From Mesorhizobium sp. WSM2240 (GTDB taxonomy: Bacteria > Pseudomonadota > Alphaproteobacteria > Rhizobiales > Rhizobiaceae), in the NCBI RefSeq assembly GCF_040438645.1, contig NZ_CP159255.1, forward strand, positions 1 through 64,000: DNA of 64,000 bases, given 5' to 3'. Both the position numbers and the translations under genes were made by a program. The notes below the pieces were generated by a model, which was not told the origin of the DNA, searched no databases, and worked only from the letters and a program-made list of their open reading frames with translations. Of the stretch, positions 1 to 8,512 are shown piece after piece (position 1 is the stretch's first letter; each line of letters opens with the position of its first letter).

Positions 1-1179
1 ATGAACATAGCCGCTCAGGTCGGAGATATCGGCTTTGCAGACACCATTCTCGACCAAGGCGGCGAGATTTCGCGAAAGCTTGACATGCTCCGCATCGAGA
101 AATTTCCGCCAAATGCCCAGAAGACACTTCGGCAGTTCTCGCTTGCAGAGGTAGCAGATTACATCGGTGTGTCCCAGAGCTACTTAAAGAAGCTGCATCT
201 AGAGGGCAAAAGCGTACAGCCGATAACGTCATCAACGGGACGCCGATCGTACACCGCGGAGCAGATGAACGATCTCAGGAGATTTCTCGACCGGGAACCG
301 CGTCGACGTGCAGGCGACAAGCTGCAGGTCCTCGCTGTGGTCAATTTCAAGGGCGGCTCGGGCAAAACAACGACTGCAGCGCATCTTGCACAGCATCTCG
401 CGCTAAGCGGACATCGCGTGTTGGCAATCGACCTTGATCCGCAAGCATCTCTCACTGCACTCCATGGCATTCAACCTGAACTGGATCAAAATCCCTCCTT
501 GTATGAATCGCTGCGATACGACGATGAGAGGAAGTCCATCGTGGAGGTCATCCGGTCGACAAATTTTCCGAACCTCGACATCGTGCCAGCGAACTTGGAG
601 CTCCAGGAGTACGAATACGACACACCCCTAGCGATGCAGAACAAGGGATCCAATTCGGGGAAGATGTTTTACACCCGCATCGGAGACGCACTGGCCGAGG
701 TTGATGATCGATACGATGTAGTTGTTGTCGATTGCCCTCCGCAACTCGGATACCTAACTCTGACGGCATTGACAGCGGCGACCTCCGTTCTGATCACCGT
801 TCATCCGCAGATGCTCGATATAATGAGCATGAGCCAGTTCCTGCTCATGCTCGGCGAGATCCTTAAATCGATCGAGGGGGCCGGCGTGAAGGTCTCCCTG
901 AACTGGTTCCGCTATCTCGTCACGCGCTTCGAACCCACGGACATTCCCCAGACCCAAATGGTCGGCTTTATGCAGTCCATGTTCGCCAAGCAGATGCTGA
1001 AGAACCCCATGGTGAAGTCGACAGCGATTTCGGACGCAGGGCTGACCAAACAAACGCTGTATGAAGTTGAACGGTCGCAATTCACCCGGTCGACATATGA
1101 CCGCGCAATGGAGTCGCTAAACGCCGTAAACGGGGAGATTGCCGCTCTCGTTCATCAGGCTTGGGGGCGCAGACAATGA
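1..1179 (+). CDS. repA: RepA, plasmid partition ATPase of the repABC cassette
   Basis: ParA-type ATPase that, with RepB, segregates the plasmid and represses the repABC operon. A helix-turn-helix-like N-terminal region (roughly residues 40-100, with the phrase EVADYIGVSQSYLKKLH) precedes the ATPase domain. The deviant Walker A box KGGSGKTT lies at residues 117-124 and a Walker B-like VVVVDCPPQLGYL near residue 240. At 392 aa the length is normal for RepA. The first base of the window is the ATG, so the upstream promoter and ribosome site are not visible, and a slightly longer start cannot be excluded. repB follows 79 bases downstream on the same strand, the standard order. Family assignment is secure from motif and context. 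Confidence 0.95.
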   Translation: MNIAAQVGDIGFADTILDQGGEISRKLDMLRIEKFPPNAQKTLRQFSLAEVADYIGVSQSYLKKLHLEGKSVQPITSSTGRRSYTAEQMNDLRRFLDREPRRRAGDKLQVLAVVNFKGGSGKTTTAAHLAQHLALSGHRVLAIDLDPQASLTALHGIQPELDQNPSLYESLRYDDERKSIVEVIRSTNFPNLDIVPANLELQEYEYDTPLAMQNKGSNSGKMFYTRIGDALAEVDDRYDVVVVDCPPQLGYLTLTALTAATSVLITVHPQMLDIMSMSQFLLMLGEILKSIEGAGVKVSLNWFRYLVTRFEPTDIPQTQMVGFMQSMFAKQMLKNPMVKSTAISDAGLTKQTLYEVERSQFTRSTYDRAMESLNAVNGEIAALVHQAWGRRQ

Positions 1180-1258
1180 GCGTTCCGTTGTCAGCCGTAC
1201 AGTCACGATTTTTCTTCAACGGTGACAATGACATAGTTCATTTTCGGAGAAGCTGAAG

Positions 1259-2257
1259 ATGGCAAGACGCGACGTGCTATTGGGCATAACCCAAGCCGAG
1301 ACAACGAAACCTGAACGCCCGGCGTCTGCAGGCTACGCGGCACGGGGCGCTTCTCGATCGATGTTGTCATCCATCGGCGAGCTTGCAGCTCAGGCGGCAA
1401 AGGCTGAACGACTGCTTGAAGGCGAGACAGTGGTCGAACTCGATCCCGGTCTCATCGACGACTCGTTCGTCTCCGATCGCATGGACAACGGCGACGAAGC
1501 CTTCACGGAATTGGTGAAAGTCATTGGCGAGAGAGGGCAGGACAGCCCGATTCTGGTTCGGCCTCACCCCGCGATGAGCGGACGATATCAGATCGTATTC
1601 GGCCACCGTCGTGCTCGCGCGGCAAAGCAACTTGGGAAACCCGTCCGCGCCGTAGTCAAGGAACTTCAGGACCGAGATCACGTCGTCGCGCAGGGGCAGG
1701 AAAACTCAGCACGGGCCAACCTGTCTTTCATCGAGCGGGCGGTGTTCGCGCAGAATCTGTCGGACCTCGGCCATGACAGGGAAACCATTCAGTCGGCACT
1801 GGCGATCGACGCGCCAATGCTGACGAGAATGCTTTCGGTCACAAAACGCATTCCTGATGTCATCATTCGGGCGATCGGAGCCGCAAAAGGAGTTGGCCGC
1901 GACCGCTGGCTTGATTTGACGTTGCTGATTGAAAAGCCGTCAAACCTGACGAAGGCAGTGGAACTCGTTGGGACGGAGACATTCAAGTCGGCGGCCACCG
2001 ATGACCGCTTCGACCTACTCTTCAATCTTCTGACGACCTCGAGGAAGCCCAAAAAAGGGGCCGGCGCGCGCCCCACGGCCAGATCCTGGGCGTTAGCAGG
2101 CAAATCAGTCAGGGTGACTACAAAGGACACCGGGAACGCGTTCACATTGGCTTTAAAGGCCAAGGACGCATCCCGTTTCGGTGCGTACCTTTCCGAGAAC
2201 CTGGAGCAGCTCTACCGAGCCTTCAGCGAATTGGAAGAGAAGGAAGCAGGAGAGTAG
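1259..2257 (+). CDS. repB: RepB, ParB-type centromere-binding partition protein
   Basis: ParB/Spo0J-family protein that binds the plasmid centromere (parS) and stimulates RepA. The N-terminal ParB/Srx-like domain carries the characteristic phrase FGHRRARAAKQLG (about residues 115-127) preceded by SPILVRPHP, followed by a helix-turn-helix region around residues 150-200. The 332-aa length fits RepB. It is preceded by GGAGAAGCTGAAG-type purine-rich sequence just before the ATG at 1259. It sits between repA and repC, and the ctRNA gene begins right behind its stop codon on the other strand. Confidence 0.95.
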   Translation: MARRDVLLGITQAETTKPERPASAGYAARGASRSMLSSIGELAAQAAKAERLLEGETVVELDPGLIDDSFVSDRMDNGDEAFTELVKVIGERGQDSPILVRPHPAMSGRYQIVFGHRRARAAKQLGKPVRAVVKELQDRDHVVAQGQENSARANLSFIERAVFAQNLSDLGHDRETIQSALAIDAPMLTRMLSVTKRIPDVIIRAIGAAKGVGRDRWLDLTLLIEKPSNLTKAVELVGTETFKSAATDDRFDLLFNLLTTSRKPKKGAGARPTARSWALAGKSVRVTTKDTGNAFTLALKAKDASRFGAYLSENLEQLYRAFSELEEKEAGE

Positions 2258-2265
2258 AAACCGCA

Positions 2266-2319
2266 AAAGAAAAAGGCCCCCGAACGTCACCGTCGCGGAA
2301 GCCCTTCTCGTTTCTTGGC
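2266..2319 (-). ncRNA. repABC counter-transcribed antisense RNA (ctRNA, incA-type)
   Basis: In repABC plasmids a short RNA transcribed against the repB-repC gap represses repC and sets copy number and incompatibility. Here the gap holds, read on the minus strand, a promoter (TTGACA, 17-bp spacer, GATTCT), then about 50 bases ending in a hairpin made of GGCTTCCG and CGGGGGCC (with G-U pairs) followed by TTTTTCTTTT, a convincing rho-independent terminator. The start near 2319 and end near 2266 are inferred from the promoter and the T tract. The same sequence is also the repC leader, so both transcripts can pair. Confidence 0.85.
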
Positions 2320-2325
2320 AGATCG

Positions 2326-2354
2326 AGAATCCCATTTCCGCGAATCACTGTCAA
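2326..2354 (-). promoter_or_regulatory. Promoter of the repABC antisense RNA
   Basis: Minus-strand -35 box TTGACA (2349-2354) and -10-like GATTCT (2326-2331) separated by exactly 17 bases. It reads towards repB through the ctRNA and ends at the T-tract hairpin next to the repB stop. Confidence 0.75.
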
Positions 2355-2416
2355 GCTTTTTGAACGTCGTTTCGGCGAGCGGATTTCTTTTGCCTGATTA
2401 GAAGGCGAAGAAGGAA

Positions 2417-3625
2417 ATGGAGACGCGTGTTTCAACGACGCCCTTTGGGCGGCGGCCGATGTCACTTGCGATGTTGGCAGCGCAAAACAATTCATGTGAG
2501 ATTCCCGAGGGCAGGGCTGTCGAAAAGTGGCAGGTCTACCGCGCCCTTTGCGAAGCCAAGAGCATCGTTGGCATCGGCGATCGTGCCTTGGCCGTCCTGA
2601 ACGCGTTGCTGTCGTTCTACCCGGACAACGAATTGAGCGCGGAAAACGGCCTGATCGTGTTCCCCTCGAATGTCCAGCTGTCTCTCAGGGCGCACGGGAT
2701 GGCCGATGCAACGCTCAGGCGGAACCTGGCAGCCCTTGTCGACTGCGGGCTGATCACCCGTCGGGACAGCCCCAACGGCAAGCGTTTCGCCCGCAAGGAC
2801 AGGGGAGGATACATTGAGGAGGCTTTTGGCTTCTCGCTGGCCCCGCTGCTGGCCCGTGCCCATGAGTTCGAGGCAGCAGCCGAACGCGTTCGGGCCGACA
2901 ACCGGGCGCTGAGGCTCATGCGGGAACGCATTACGCTGCATCGCAGGGATATCCAGAAACTGATCGAGGCAGCCGTCGAGGAAGAGGTTCCGGGCGATTG
3001 GGGAGGCCTGTGGAAGCGTTTTCGCGCCATTGTGGAGGCAATTCCGCGCCGGGCAGTCATTGCCGAGCTGGCGCCGATCGTCGCCGATCTGGCCGCTCTG
3101 CACGAGCAGGTGGATATCCTCTTGAAAATGCATATGAAATCCACAAATCCGAGCGGCAATGAGTCCCACGCCGAGCGGCAGCATTCTAATTCAAACACCG
3201 ACTCTATTTTTGAACTTGAACCTGCTTTCGAAAAAGCCGGGGTCGCGGCCGAGCCAAGGACAAGGAACGCCGAGCCGCCAAAAACCTATCCGCTGGGCTT
3301 GGTGTTGAAAGCCTGCCCTGACATTGTGGACTACGCCGTCGACGGGATCGCCAACTGGCGCGACCTGATGGCGACAGCGGCCCAGGTGAGGGGATATCTG
3401 GGGGTCAGCCCGTCGGCCTATGCGGACGCGCTGGATGTCCTTGGGCAGGAGAACACGGCCATCGTGATCGCCTGCATCCTGCAGCGGGCGCAGCATATCA
3501 ACTCGGCAGGCGGCTATCTGCGCGCGCTTACCGAAAAGGCGAGGGCAGGGCAGTTTTCTGTCGGGCCGGTGCTGATGAGCTTGCTTCGGGAGCGGGGCCG
3601 GTTGGGCGAGGCGAGGGCGGGATAA
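2417..3625 (+). CDS. repC: RepC, replication initiator of the repABC plasmid
   Basis: Initiator protein, essential for replication; in this family the origin usually lies inside the repC coding region. The N-terminus STTPFGRRPMSLAMLAAQ is the highly conserved RepC start, which supports the ATG at 2417 although a second ATG occurs at 2459. A winged-helix DNA-binding region occupies about residues 20-160 (for example the phrase DATLRRNLAALVDCGLITRRDSPNG cut around residues 97-121). A less conserved linker near residues 240-290 leads to a C-terminal domain. The length of 402 aa is typical. Expression is expected to be held down by the ctRNA encoded against its leader. Confidence 0.95.
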   Translation: METRVSTTPFGRRPMSLAMLAAQNNSCEIPEGRAVEKWQVYRALCEAKSIVGIGDRALAVLNALLSFYPDNELSAENGLIVFPSNVQLSLRAHGMADATLRRNLAALVDCGLITRRDSPNGKRFARKDRGGYIEEAFGFSLAPLLARAHEFEAAAERVRADNRALRLMRERITLHRRDIQKLIEAAVEEEVPGDWGGLWKRFRAIVEAIPRRAVIAELAPIVADLAALHEQVDILLKMHMKSTNPSGNESHAERQHSNSNTDSIFELEPAFEKAGVAAEPRTRNAEPPKTYPLGLVLKACPDIVDYAVDGIANWRDLMATAAQVRGYLGVSPSAYADALDVLGQENTAIVIACILQRAQHINSAGGYLRALTEKARAGQFSVGPVLMSLLRERGRLGEARAG

Positions 3626-3631
3626 CGATAC

Positions 3632-3665
3632 CGTTGTCTTGTTCAAGCGACAACGCGCTTGAACA
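3632..3665. repeat. Two overlapping, mutually exclusive hairpins behind repC
   Basis: CGTTGTC (3632-3638) pairs with GACAACG (3649-3655), and TGTTCAAGCG (3640-3649) pairs perfectly with CGCTTGAACA (3656-3665). The two stems share bases, so only one can form. No T tract follows, so a simple terminator is unlikely. Some repABC plasmids have their centromere (parS/incB) just after repC, so this may be a RepB site. It could also be an attenuator ahead of the toxin-antitoxin pair. Confidence 0.5.
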
Positions 3666-3681
3666 GAGGCGTCGAACCCAT

Positions 3682-3705
3682 TATATCGTAGAGTATCTAT
3701 ATCGT
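3682..3705 (+). promoter_or_regulatory. Probable operator/promoter of the toxin-antitoxin operon
   Basis: The octamer TATATCGT occurs twice (3682-3689 and 3698-3705), 16 bases apart, immediately upstream of the toxin start at 3718, in an otherwise AT-rich stretch. Toxin-antitoxin operons are usually autorepressed by the antitoxin complex binding such repeats. The Shine-Dalgarno AAGG is at 3707-3710. Confidence 0.45.
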
Positions 3706-3717
3706 GAAGGATATAAG

Positions 3718-4116
3718 ATGGCCGAATGGAAGGTCGAGTTTCATGAGAGGTTCAAAAGCGAAATTACTGATCTTCCATCGGGCGTTCGCATCGAATTGGC
3801 GGCGGTTTTGATACTGCTGCGCGAGAAGGGCTTCCGGTTGGGGCGGCCGGAGGTCGATACGCTCGAAGGATCAAGGCATCCCAACATGAAGGAGCTGCGG
3901 CTGAAGGTTCTGAAGGTGCAGTGGCGGTTCGCATTTGCATTCGATCCGGAACGAAAGGCGGTGGTTCTCTGCGGTGGCTCGAAGAGCGGGGTGAACCAGA
4001 AGCTTTTTTACAAGAGGCTGATCGACCTGGCCGACAAACGATACGACGATCATCTGGCCAGTTTGGAGAAGAGACATGGACGATCTGGACAAGCTGATAA
4101 AAGACCTTCCCGCTGA
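3718..4116 (+). CDS. HigB/RelE-like toxin (phage Gp49-type family)
   Basis: Putative mRNA-interferase toxin of a type II toxin-antitoxin pair. The start at 3718 (ATG after AAGG with 7-base spacing) gives 132 aa; a longer reading frame from 3634 exists but lacks a ribosome site. The sequence fits the Gp49/PF05973 branch of RelE-ParE toxins: MKELRLKVLKVQWRFAFAFD followed by VVLCGGSKSGVNQK and a basic helix ending KRLIDLADKRYDDHL. The antitoxin gene overlaps its 3' end by 41 bases, the usual toxin-first order of this family. Likely role is plasmid stabilisation. Confidence 0.8.
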   Translation: MAEWKVEFHERFKSEITDLPSGVRIELAAVLILLREKGFRLGRPEVDTLEGSRHPNMKELRLKVLKVQWRFAFAFDPERKAVVLCGGSKSGVNQKLFYKRLIDLADKRYDDHLASLEKRHGRSGQADKRPSR

Positions 4117-4408
4117 TGAGCAGCGCGCGATTGCGAAGCGGGCGGAGGAATTGATCACGGCGCACAATCTGCGAGAGCTGCGTGCGCTCGCCGGCAGGAC
4201 CCAGGCGGAGGTCTCGGAGCGCACCGGGTTCAAACAGAACAATGTCTCACGGCTGGAGAGACGCACCGATATGAAGCTGTCGACGCTCAGGGAGTATGTC
4301 GAATCCCTCGGCGGAACGCTGAAAATCGTCGCGGATCTGGCGGGCAAGAAGGTTGACCTGTCGAGCATTGCCAGACAGCCCGAAAGTCATGGTTCGAAAG
4401 GCGTATGA
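4076..4408 (+). CDS. HigA-like XRE-family antitoxin
   Basis: Helix-turn-helix protein of 110 aa that should neutralise the preceding toxin and repress the operon. The XRE/Cro HTH spans about residues 38-75 (ELRALAGRTQAEVSERTGFK, then NNVSRLERR), and a C-terminal strand-rich tail GGTLKIVADLAGKKVDL is typical of antitoxins paired with Gp49-type toxins. The start ATG at 4076 lies inside the toxin gene with GAGAAG just upstream, implying translational coupling. Confidence 0.8.
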   Translation: MDDLDKLIKDLPADEQRAIAKRAEELITAHNLRELRALAGRTQAEVSERTGFKQNNVSRLERRTDMKLSTLREYVESLGGTLKIVADLAGKKVDLSSIARQPESHGSKGV

Positions 4409-4439
4409 CAGCATCTGTCGCACGCCTGGTGTAGATCGG

Positions 4440-5618
4440 CTAAACGATGAGCCTTGCCGCCCGCCCGAGCGTCCGTTCTGCATCGTTGTAGTAGTTGGAC
4501 GCCTGTTGCACTGAGCGGTGCTGCGACTGCTGCATGGCTTCCGGCAGCGGAATGCCGCGGCGGGCGGTCTCGGTGAGATAGCCGGACCGCAGACCATGGG
4601 CACTGAAGGCCCTTGGGTCGAGCCCGGCCGCGGCGACGCGGCGTTTCAGGATCAGATTGACCGCCTGCGGGGTCAGTGCGCGTTTTTCGAGATTGCCCCA
4701 GCGGTCGATGCCACGAAACACCGCGCCTTCCGAAATGCCCGACCGCTCGAGCCAGTCTTTCAGGACCAGCACCGGCCGGCCGACCAGCAACACGAAGGCG
4801 TCTGTGTCGGCTTGCGTGGTCTTGGTGCGACCGAGCCGGATTTTCAGGCACGGCAGTTTTGGCCCGTCCGGATCCTTCGGATCGGCCGGCACCGGGTCTT
4901 CTTCCACCAGTTGCTCCACCCTCAGCGACGAAACCTCGCTGCGGCGGCGGCCGCCGGAGGCGAAGGCGGTGATGAGAAGAGCGCGGTCGCGGGCGTCGAC
5001 CAGTTTTTCCCCGGCGCAGGCTTTCAGCAGGGCGGTCAAAATATCGGCGGTCACCGCCTTCTTGCTTTTTCTCCCGCGCGGCCGGGCGCTGGCGCGCACC
5101 GCCAGCTTTATCGCGCTCTGCAGGCCCGGCGCGTTGAATTTGCCGGAAAAACCGCGCCATTTGGTCAGCGTCGACCAGCTCGACAGCCGCCGTCGCACGG
5201 TGGACGGGGCATGTGGCCCGTCGCTGCGCAGAAGGCCTTCGGCCCTCAGCGCCGTCTCGACATGGGCCGGCATGCCGTGCGCCGGATCGGTTTGGCGTCG
5301 AGAAGAATCCCAGAGGTGGTGGGCGACGAATTTTATCAAAAACGCCTCGGGCGCCGGCCAGGGGAGCGAAGAACCGGTCGCGGCAAGCGACCAGGCCTCG
5401 AGATAGCCGAGGTCGGAGGCGAGCGCCCGCAGGGAATTTTCGCCCATGCCTTCTTTCGCCAGGTGCCGCAGCGTCTCGACGTCGTCGTCGGTCAGAAGTG
5501 TGGCCAAAAAATCGCGGCGGTCGAACGGCAGCACGGACTCGAGCGCATCAAGCGCTTCGGCGCGCCGCGCCACCAGGTTTTTGTCCGGGCGGCCGCTGGC
5601 GCGGGCATTTTTTTTCAT
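4440..5618 (-). CDS. Tyrosine recombinase (phage-integrase family)
   Basis: Site-specific recombinase of 392 aa. The catalytic domain shows the family residues in order: Arg in GGRRRSEVSSLR (about residue 223), the HxxR box HGLRSG (about 340), a second His in QHRS, and the tyrosine in SNYYND near residue 375. The N-terminal 190 residues form the SAM-like core-binding domain and end in a basic patch (RPRGRKSKK). Such enzymes are common next to repABC genes and probably resolve plasmid multimers or mediate cointegration; that role is inferred. It converges on the antitoxin gene (31-base gap) and diverges from the DUF1612 gene. Confidence 0.85.
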   Translation of the reverse strand: MKKNARASGRPDKNLVARRAEALDALESVLPFDRRDFLATLLTDDDVETLRHLAKEGMGENSLRALASDLGYLEAWSLAATGSSLPWPAPEAFLIKFVAHHLWDSSRRQTDPAHGMPAHVETALRAEGLLRSDGPHAPSTVRRRLSSWSTLTKWRGFSGKFNAPGLQSAIKLAVRASARPRGRKSKKAVTADILTALLKACAGEKLVDARDRALLITAFASGGRRRSEVSSLRVEQLVEEDPVPADPKDPDGPKLPCLKIRLGRTKTTQADTDAFVLLVGRPVLVLKDWLERSGISEGAVFRGIDRWGNLEKRALTPQAVNLILKRRVAAAGLDPRAFSAHGLRSGYLTETARRGIPLPEAMQQSQHRSVQQASNYYNDAERTLGRAARLIV

Positions 5619-5814
5619 CAGGGCGTTCTTTCGGTGGAGTCTGCGGCCGTTGCGGCCGTGCTTAGCGCCGACTCTAGCGCCTTTGCGCGCTGAAATCCAT
5701 CGCTATCGATAAGAGGTCATTATCACCAGTCATTTTTCCACCCGAAGAACCCGCCGGTGACGGAAATGAGAGCCGAGTTAGCTTCGGTTGCGCGAATCGG
5801 CTACCGTCAAAACG

Positions 5815-7008
5815 ATGGCTTACCATCGCGACGATTTGCCCCTGAACAGCCTGATCGGGCCGCTCGCCCGCGCCGACGACCTTTTGGCCCGCCTCGACGA
5901 GCGCGTGGCAAAAAGCCCGGTCCGCGACGGTTTTGTCGAGCGCCAGAACTTTGCCGACGCGGCGGCCGCGCTGTGGCTCGACGGCGAGCTGGTCCATGTC
6001 GAGGACCTTGTCCTCCACGACGCCCATATGGACATCCGCGCCCCGACCCACGAGCTCACCCGGGCGCACGCCGTGCTGCGCGCCCGCCGGCGTATTTTTG
6101 GCCACAAGCCTGACTGGGCTCTGTCGAAACCCGGCCTTTTGAGCCTGCGCGGCCGCGAAGGCCAGGGCGGCGGCAGCGCTGCGACCGCTGCGCTGGCCGG
6201 CTTCGGATCCAATGCGGCGGTGGCGGCCGCCGCCGGCGAAAACCTTGCCGACGACACCGGCCAGGAGGAGGCTCTTGCCGAAGAGCTGGCGGAGATCGAC
6301 GCGCTGCTGGCCCGCTCCAGCCGGCTGCTCGCCGGCGAAAATCTCGCGCCGCGCGCCGCGAACGACCCGAATGTCGACACGGCCGGGCAGGGCGCAAACG
6401 CCCCGGAGAATGCTTCCTTTGACGGCCTCGGGCCGCTGATCCGCGATCTCGACTGGGACGAGGATCAGCGGCTTGCCGACTGGCTCGCGGTCCTCGACCA
6501 AGTGCGGGGCGGAACAGTGCCGACAGTGCTTGGCGCGGCGATCGCCTGGGAGGCGTGGGAGACGATCGAACCGCTGCAGCACCAGCATTGGCTCGGCAAT
6601 CTGTTCACCGCCGCGCTGCTCAGGCAGCGCGGCAAGGTCGCCTCGCATCTTTTGTGCCTGCATGCCGGACTGCGGATTGTTCCCCGCGACCGGCGCAAAA
6701 GCCCCACCCGGACAATCCGGCTGCTGGCCGTGCTCGACGCGTTTGCAGAGGCGGCCGCGGCCGGGCTCAAGGAGCTCGACCGGCTGACGCTGGCCAAAGC
6801 CCAGATGGAGCGCCGGCTCAGGAACCGGCGCAAAAGTTCGAGCCTGCCGGCGCTGATCGATCTCGTGCTGGCGCGGCCGGTGGTATCGGCCGGTCTGGTC
6901 GCGGCCGAGCTGAAAATCAGCCAGCGCGCCGCGCTTGGCCTGGTTGCCGAACTCGGCATCCGCGAGGTGACGGGCAGGGGGCGCTACAGGGCGTGGGGAT
7001 TTGTATGA
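5815..7008 (+). CDS. RHE_PE00001-type protein (DUF1612 plus C-terminal HTH)
   Basis: Plasmid-associated putative DNA-binding protein of about 397 aa. The middle region (GPLIRDLDWDEDQRLADWLA onward, about residues 200-300) matches my recollection of DUF1612, and the C-terminus ends in a winged-helix-like segment closing with AELGIREVTGRGRYRAWGF. The ATG at 5815 (MAYHRDDLP) is preferred; a TTG at 5788 in the same frame would add nine residues. No clear Shine-Dalgarno precedes either. These genes are frequent on rhizobial plasmids and of unproven function. A decayed copy of its C-terminus lies near 28.55 kb. Confidence 0.75.
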   Translation: MAYHRDDLPLNSLIGPLARADDLLARLDERVAKSPVRDGFVERQNFADAAAALWLDGELVHVEDLVLHDAHMDIRAPTHELTRAHAVLRARRRIFGHKPDWALSKPGLLSLRGREGQGGGSAATAALAGFGSNAAVAAAAGENLADDTGQEEALAEELAEIDALLARSSRLLAGENLAPRAANDPNVDTAGQGANAPENASFDGLGPLIRDLDWDEDQRLADWLAVLDQVRGGTVPTVLGAAIAWEAWETIEPLQHQHWLGNLFTAALLRQRGKVASHLLCLHAGLRIVPRDRRKSPTRTIRLLAVLDAFAEAAAAGLKELDRLTLAKAQMERRLRNRRKSSSLPALIDLVLARPVVSAGLVAAELKISQRAALGLVAELGIREVTGRGRYRAWGFV

Positions 7009-7111
7009 CGAAAGTCGTAAGCCGCCGCGCACCGTGATGGATTGCCACCAGTCTGAGCCTCTGAATACATGGCTGACCTATTTTGTCTTGCTTTTGTTTT
7101 AGGAGAAAACC

Positions 7112-7447
7112 GTGACCACGGCAGTCATTGACGATCCCATGGTCGAAGTCACAGCCGATGTTGTCTCGGCCTATTTTATCGTAGGTAATCAACTGGCGCT
7201 TCATGAGTCGCTCTATGCGCGAATCCACGATGGCAGCAGGCCAGTCCCGAGAAGCGCTCTCGCGGATCGTTGTGCCAAGCTCGGATGCCGGTTTCTCCGC
7301 GTAGAGAACCGCCGAGAGTTTCCTCAGTATCCTGAACTATTTAAGGTCCGGCTAGATTGCGCTCAGTCGACCGATGAAGTGAGTCTACGACGGCTTCCGA
7401 CAGCGCCCGTTGCAACTCTTCAAGGTTTGGGGCCCGTGCCCGCTTAA
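7112..7447 (+). pseudogene. MucR/Ros-like N-terminus, degenerate downstream
   Basis: A GTG start at 7112 follows a good AGGAGA ribosome site (7101-7106). The first 40 or so residues (PMVEVTADVVSAYFIVGNQL) resemble the start of MucR/Ros zinc-finger repressors, which begin with VELTADIVAAYVSN-type sequence. The expected Cys2His2 finger is missing, later residues no longer look like the family, and the 3' end runs 107 bases into the convergent gene ending at 7341. I read it as a truncated remnant of a MucR-type regulator; a short lineage-specific protein of unknown function is the alternative. Confidence 0.45.
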
Positions 7448-7952
7448 GATCTAGAGCTTTCTTCCAAGCTTTAACGTATTGGCTGTCACGAGCGAAGTCA
7501 GGCTTCTTGCTTTCATAATGCGCCCACTCCGCAACGTTGCGCGCTGCCGCGAACTGACAAGCGAAGTCATGCACGGCATAATCCTTTCCGTAGTGCTCCC
7601 ACCAAAACCCCTTAATCTGCTTTGCCTCTCTCACCGCCGCTGAAAGCGCCGGGTTTTCAGGTAGTCGCTCCTGCTTGGTTCTTGATGGACGACCGCGCTC
7701 CTTTTTAGGAGCGTCGCATTTTACAAGTAGATTGGCGGCCCAAATTTGATCCTCCACCGCGGCTTGCCCTGCCCGCAACCTGCGAATCAACCCGCCAAGA
7801 GGTTTAGTGTGGATGGATGGAGCCATATGGGCTTCCCTATAAGCTTCTTCCGCCGGGTCATAGTTGCCCAAGCTGTCCAGCATATAGTCTAGCCAGTCTG
7901 CCATCGCTCGCCGTCCCTCCTTGCTATGGATTTCCCACTTGGGCAGCTTCAT
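7341..7952 (-). CDS. Hypothetical protein, 203 aa
   Basis: Function not recognised. The start at 7952 is chosen because the minus strand reads AAGGAGG nine bases before this ATG; a longer frame to 8108 has no ribosome site and a Cys-rich, non-conserved lead. The protein is hydrophilic and rich in charged helices (phrases such as SKEGRRAMADWLDYMLDSLG and DAPKKERGRPSRTKQERLP), with no signal peptide or membrane segment. It is convergent with, and overlaps, the MucR-like remnant. Confidence 0.6.
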   Translation of the reverse strand: MKLPKWEIHSKEGRRAMADWLDYMLDSLGNYDPAEEAYREAHMAPSIHTKPLGGLIRRLRAGQAAVEDQIWAANLLVKCDAPKKERGRPSRTKQERLPENPALSAAVREAKQIKGFWWEHYGKDYAVHDFACQFAAARNVAEWAHYESKKPDFARDSQYVKAWKKALDLKRARAPNLEELQRALSEAVVDSLHRSTERNLAGP

Positions 7953-8512
7953 GTTGCGCGACCTCCTTCCCTGAGCGGATCCACATTTTGCATTGAGCCA
8001 GCCAGTCGACGCAAGCGTCCAATGTGCCCGCCTTTCGTCCAGATAGAAATACCGGTAGTAGACGCCTGCCAATGAGCAGTTCGAACACCTGGTGTCGAAA
8101 CAGGTCAACTCCGACCGTCGCCATGCTTTATTGGCGGGGTATCTTTAGGTGATCCTCAATTGCCCGAAGGATGCTGGAGTAGCCTCGGCCCTGTGCATAC
8201 AAAAGCGGACGGGCCGACGACGAAGCCGCCGACGTCGATCCATAGCTCTCTTTCCGCCTACGAGTTTCGGCTTGGTGAGGCGCCTCTTGTTTGAACCGCT
8301 GGGTGAACGCGCCGATGACGTTCACGAGACTGCGGCCTGCGCGGCCGCTGAAGACGCCGGCGCGTCTCGTGAAACCGGCCTGGCTGACTTCCGTCAAGCT
8401 AAGAAACCTTGCGTCATTCAAGACTTGCGCGTCATCAGCACGATCATGACAGCCAGCACCATCACGCCTATCAGCACTATGCTGGCCGAAGTAAGCACCT
8501 ACGGAGTATGAC
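7953..8512. other. 560-base gap without a convincing gene
   Basis: Open frames exist on both strands (about 8128-8514 minus, 8149-8511 plus) but neither has a ribosome site or recognisable family, and each overlaps the other. I see no hairpin terminator or repeat worth naming. It probably holds the promoters of the divergent genes at 7952 and 8513. Confidence 0.5.

Noticed and set aside
1180..1258. A parS site of the GTTNNNNGCNNNNAAC type between repA and repB
   Set aside because: I looked for the pattern in the repA-repB and repB-repC gaps; near matches such as GTTGTCAGCCGTAC lack the closing AAC, so none is claimed.
5674..7032. Long minus-strand frame (452 aa) opposite the DUF1612-type gene
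   Set aside because: It is an antisense shadow of a high-GC gene on the plus strand; low-complexity Arg/Ala/Gly composition, no ribosome site and no recognisable domain.
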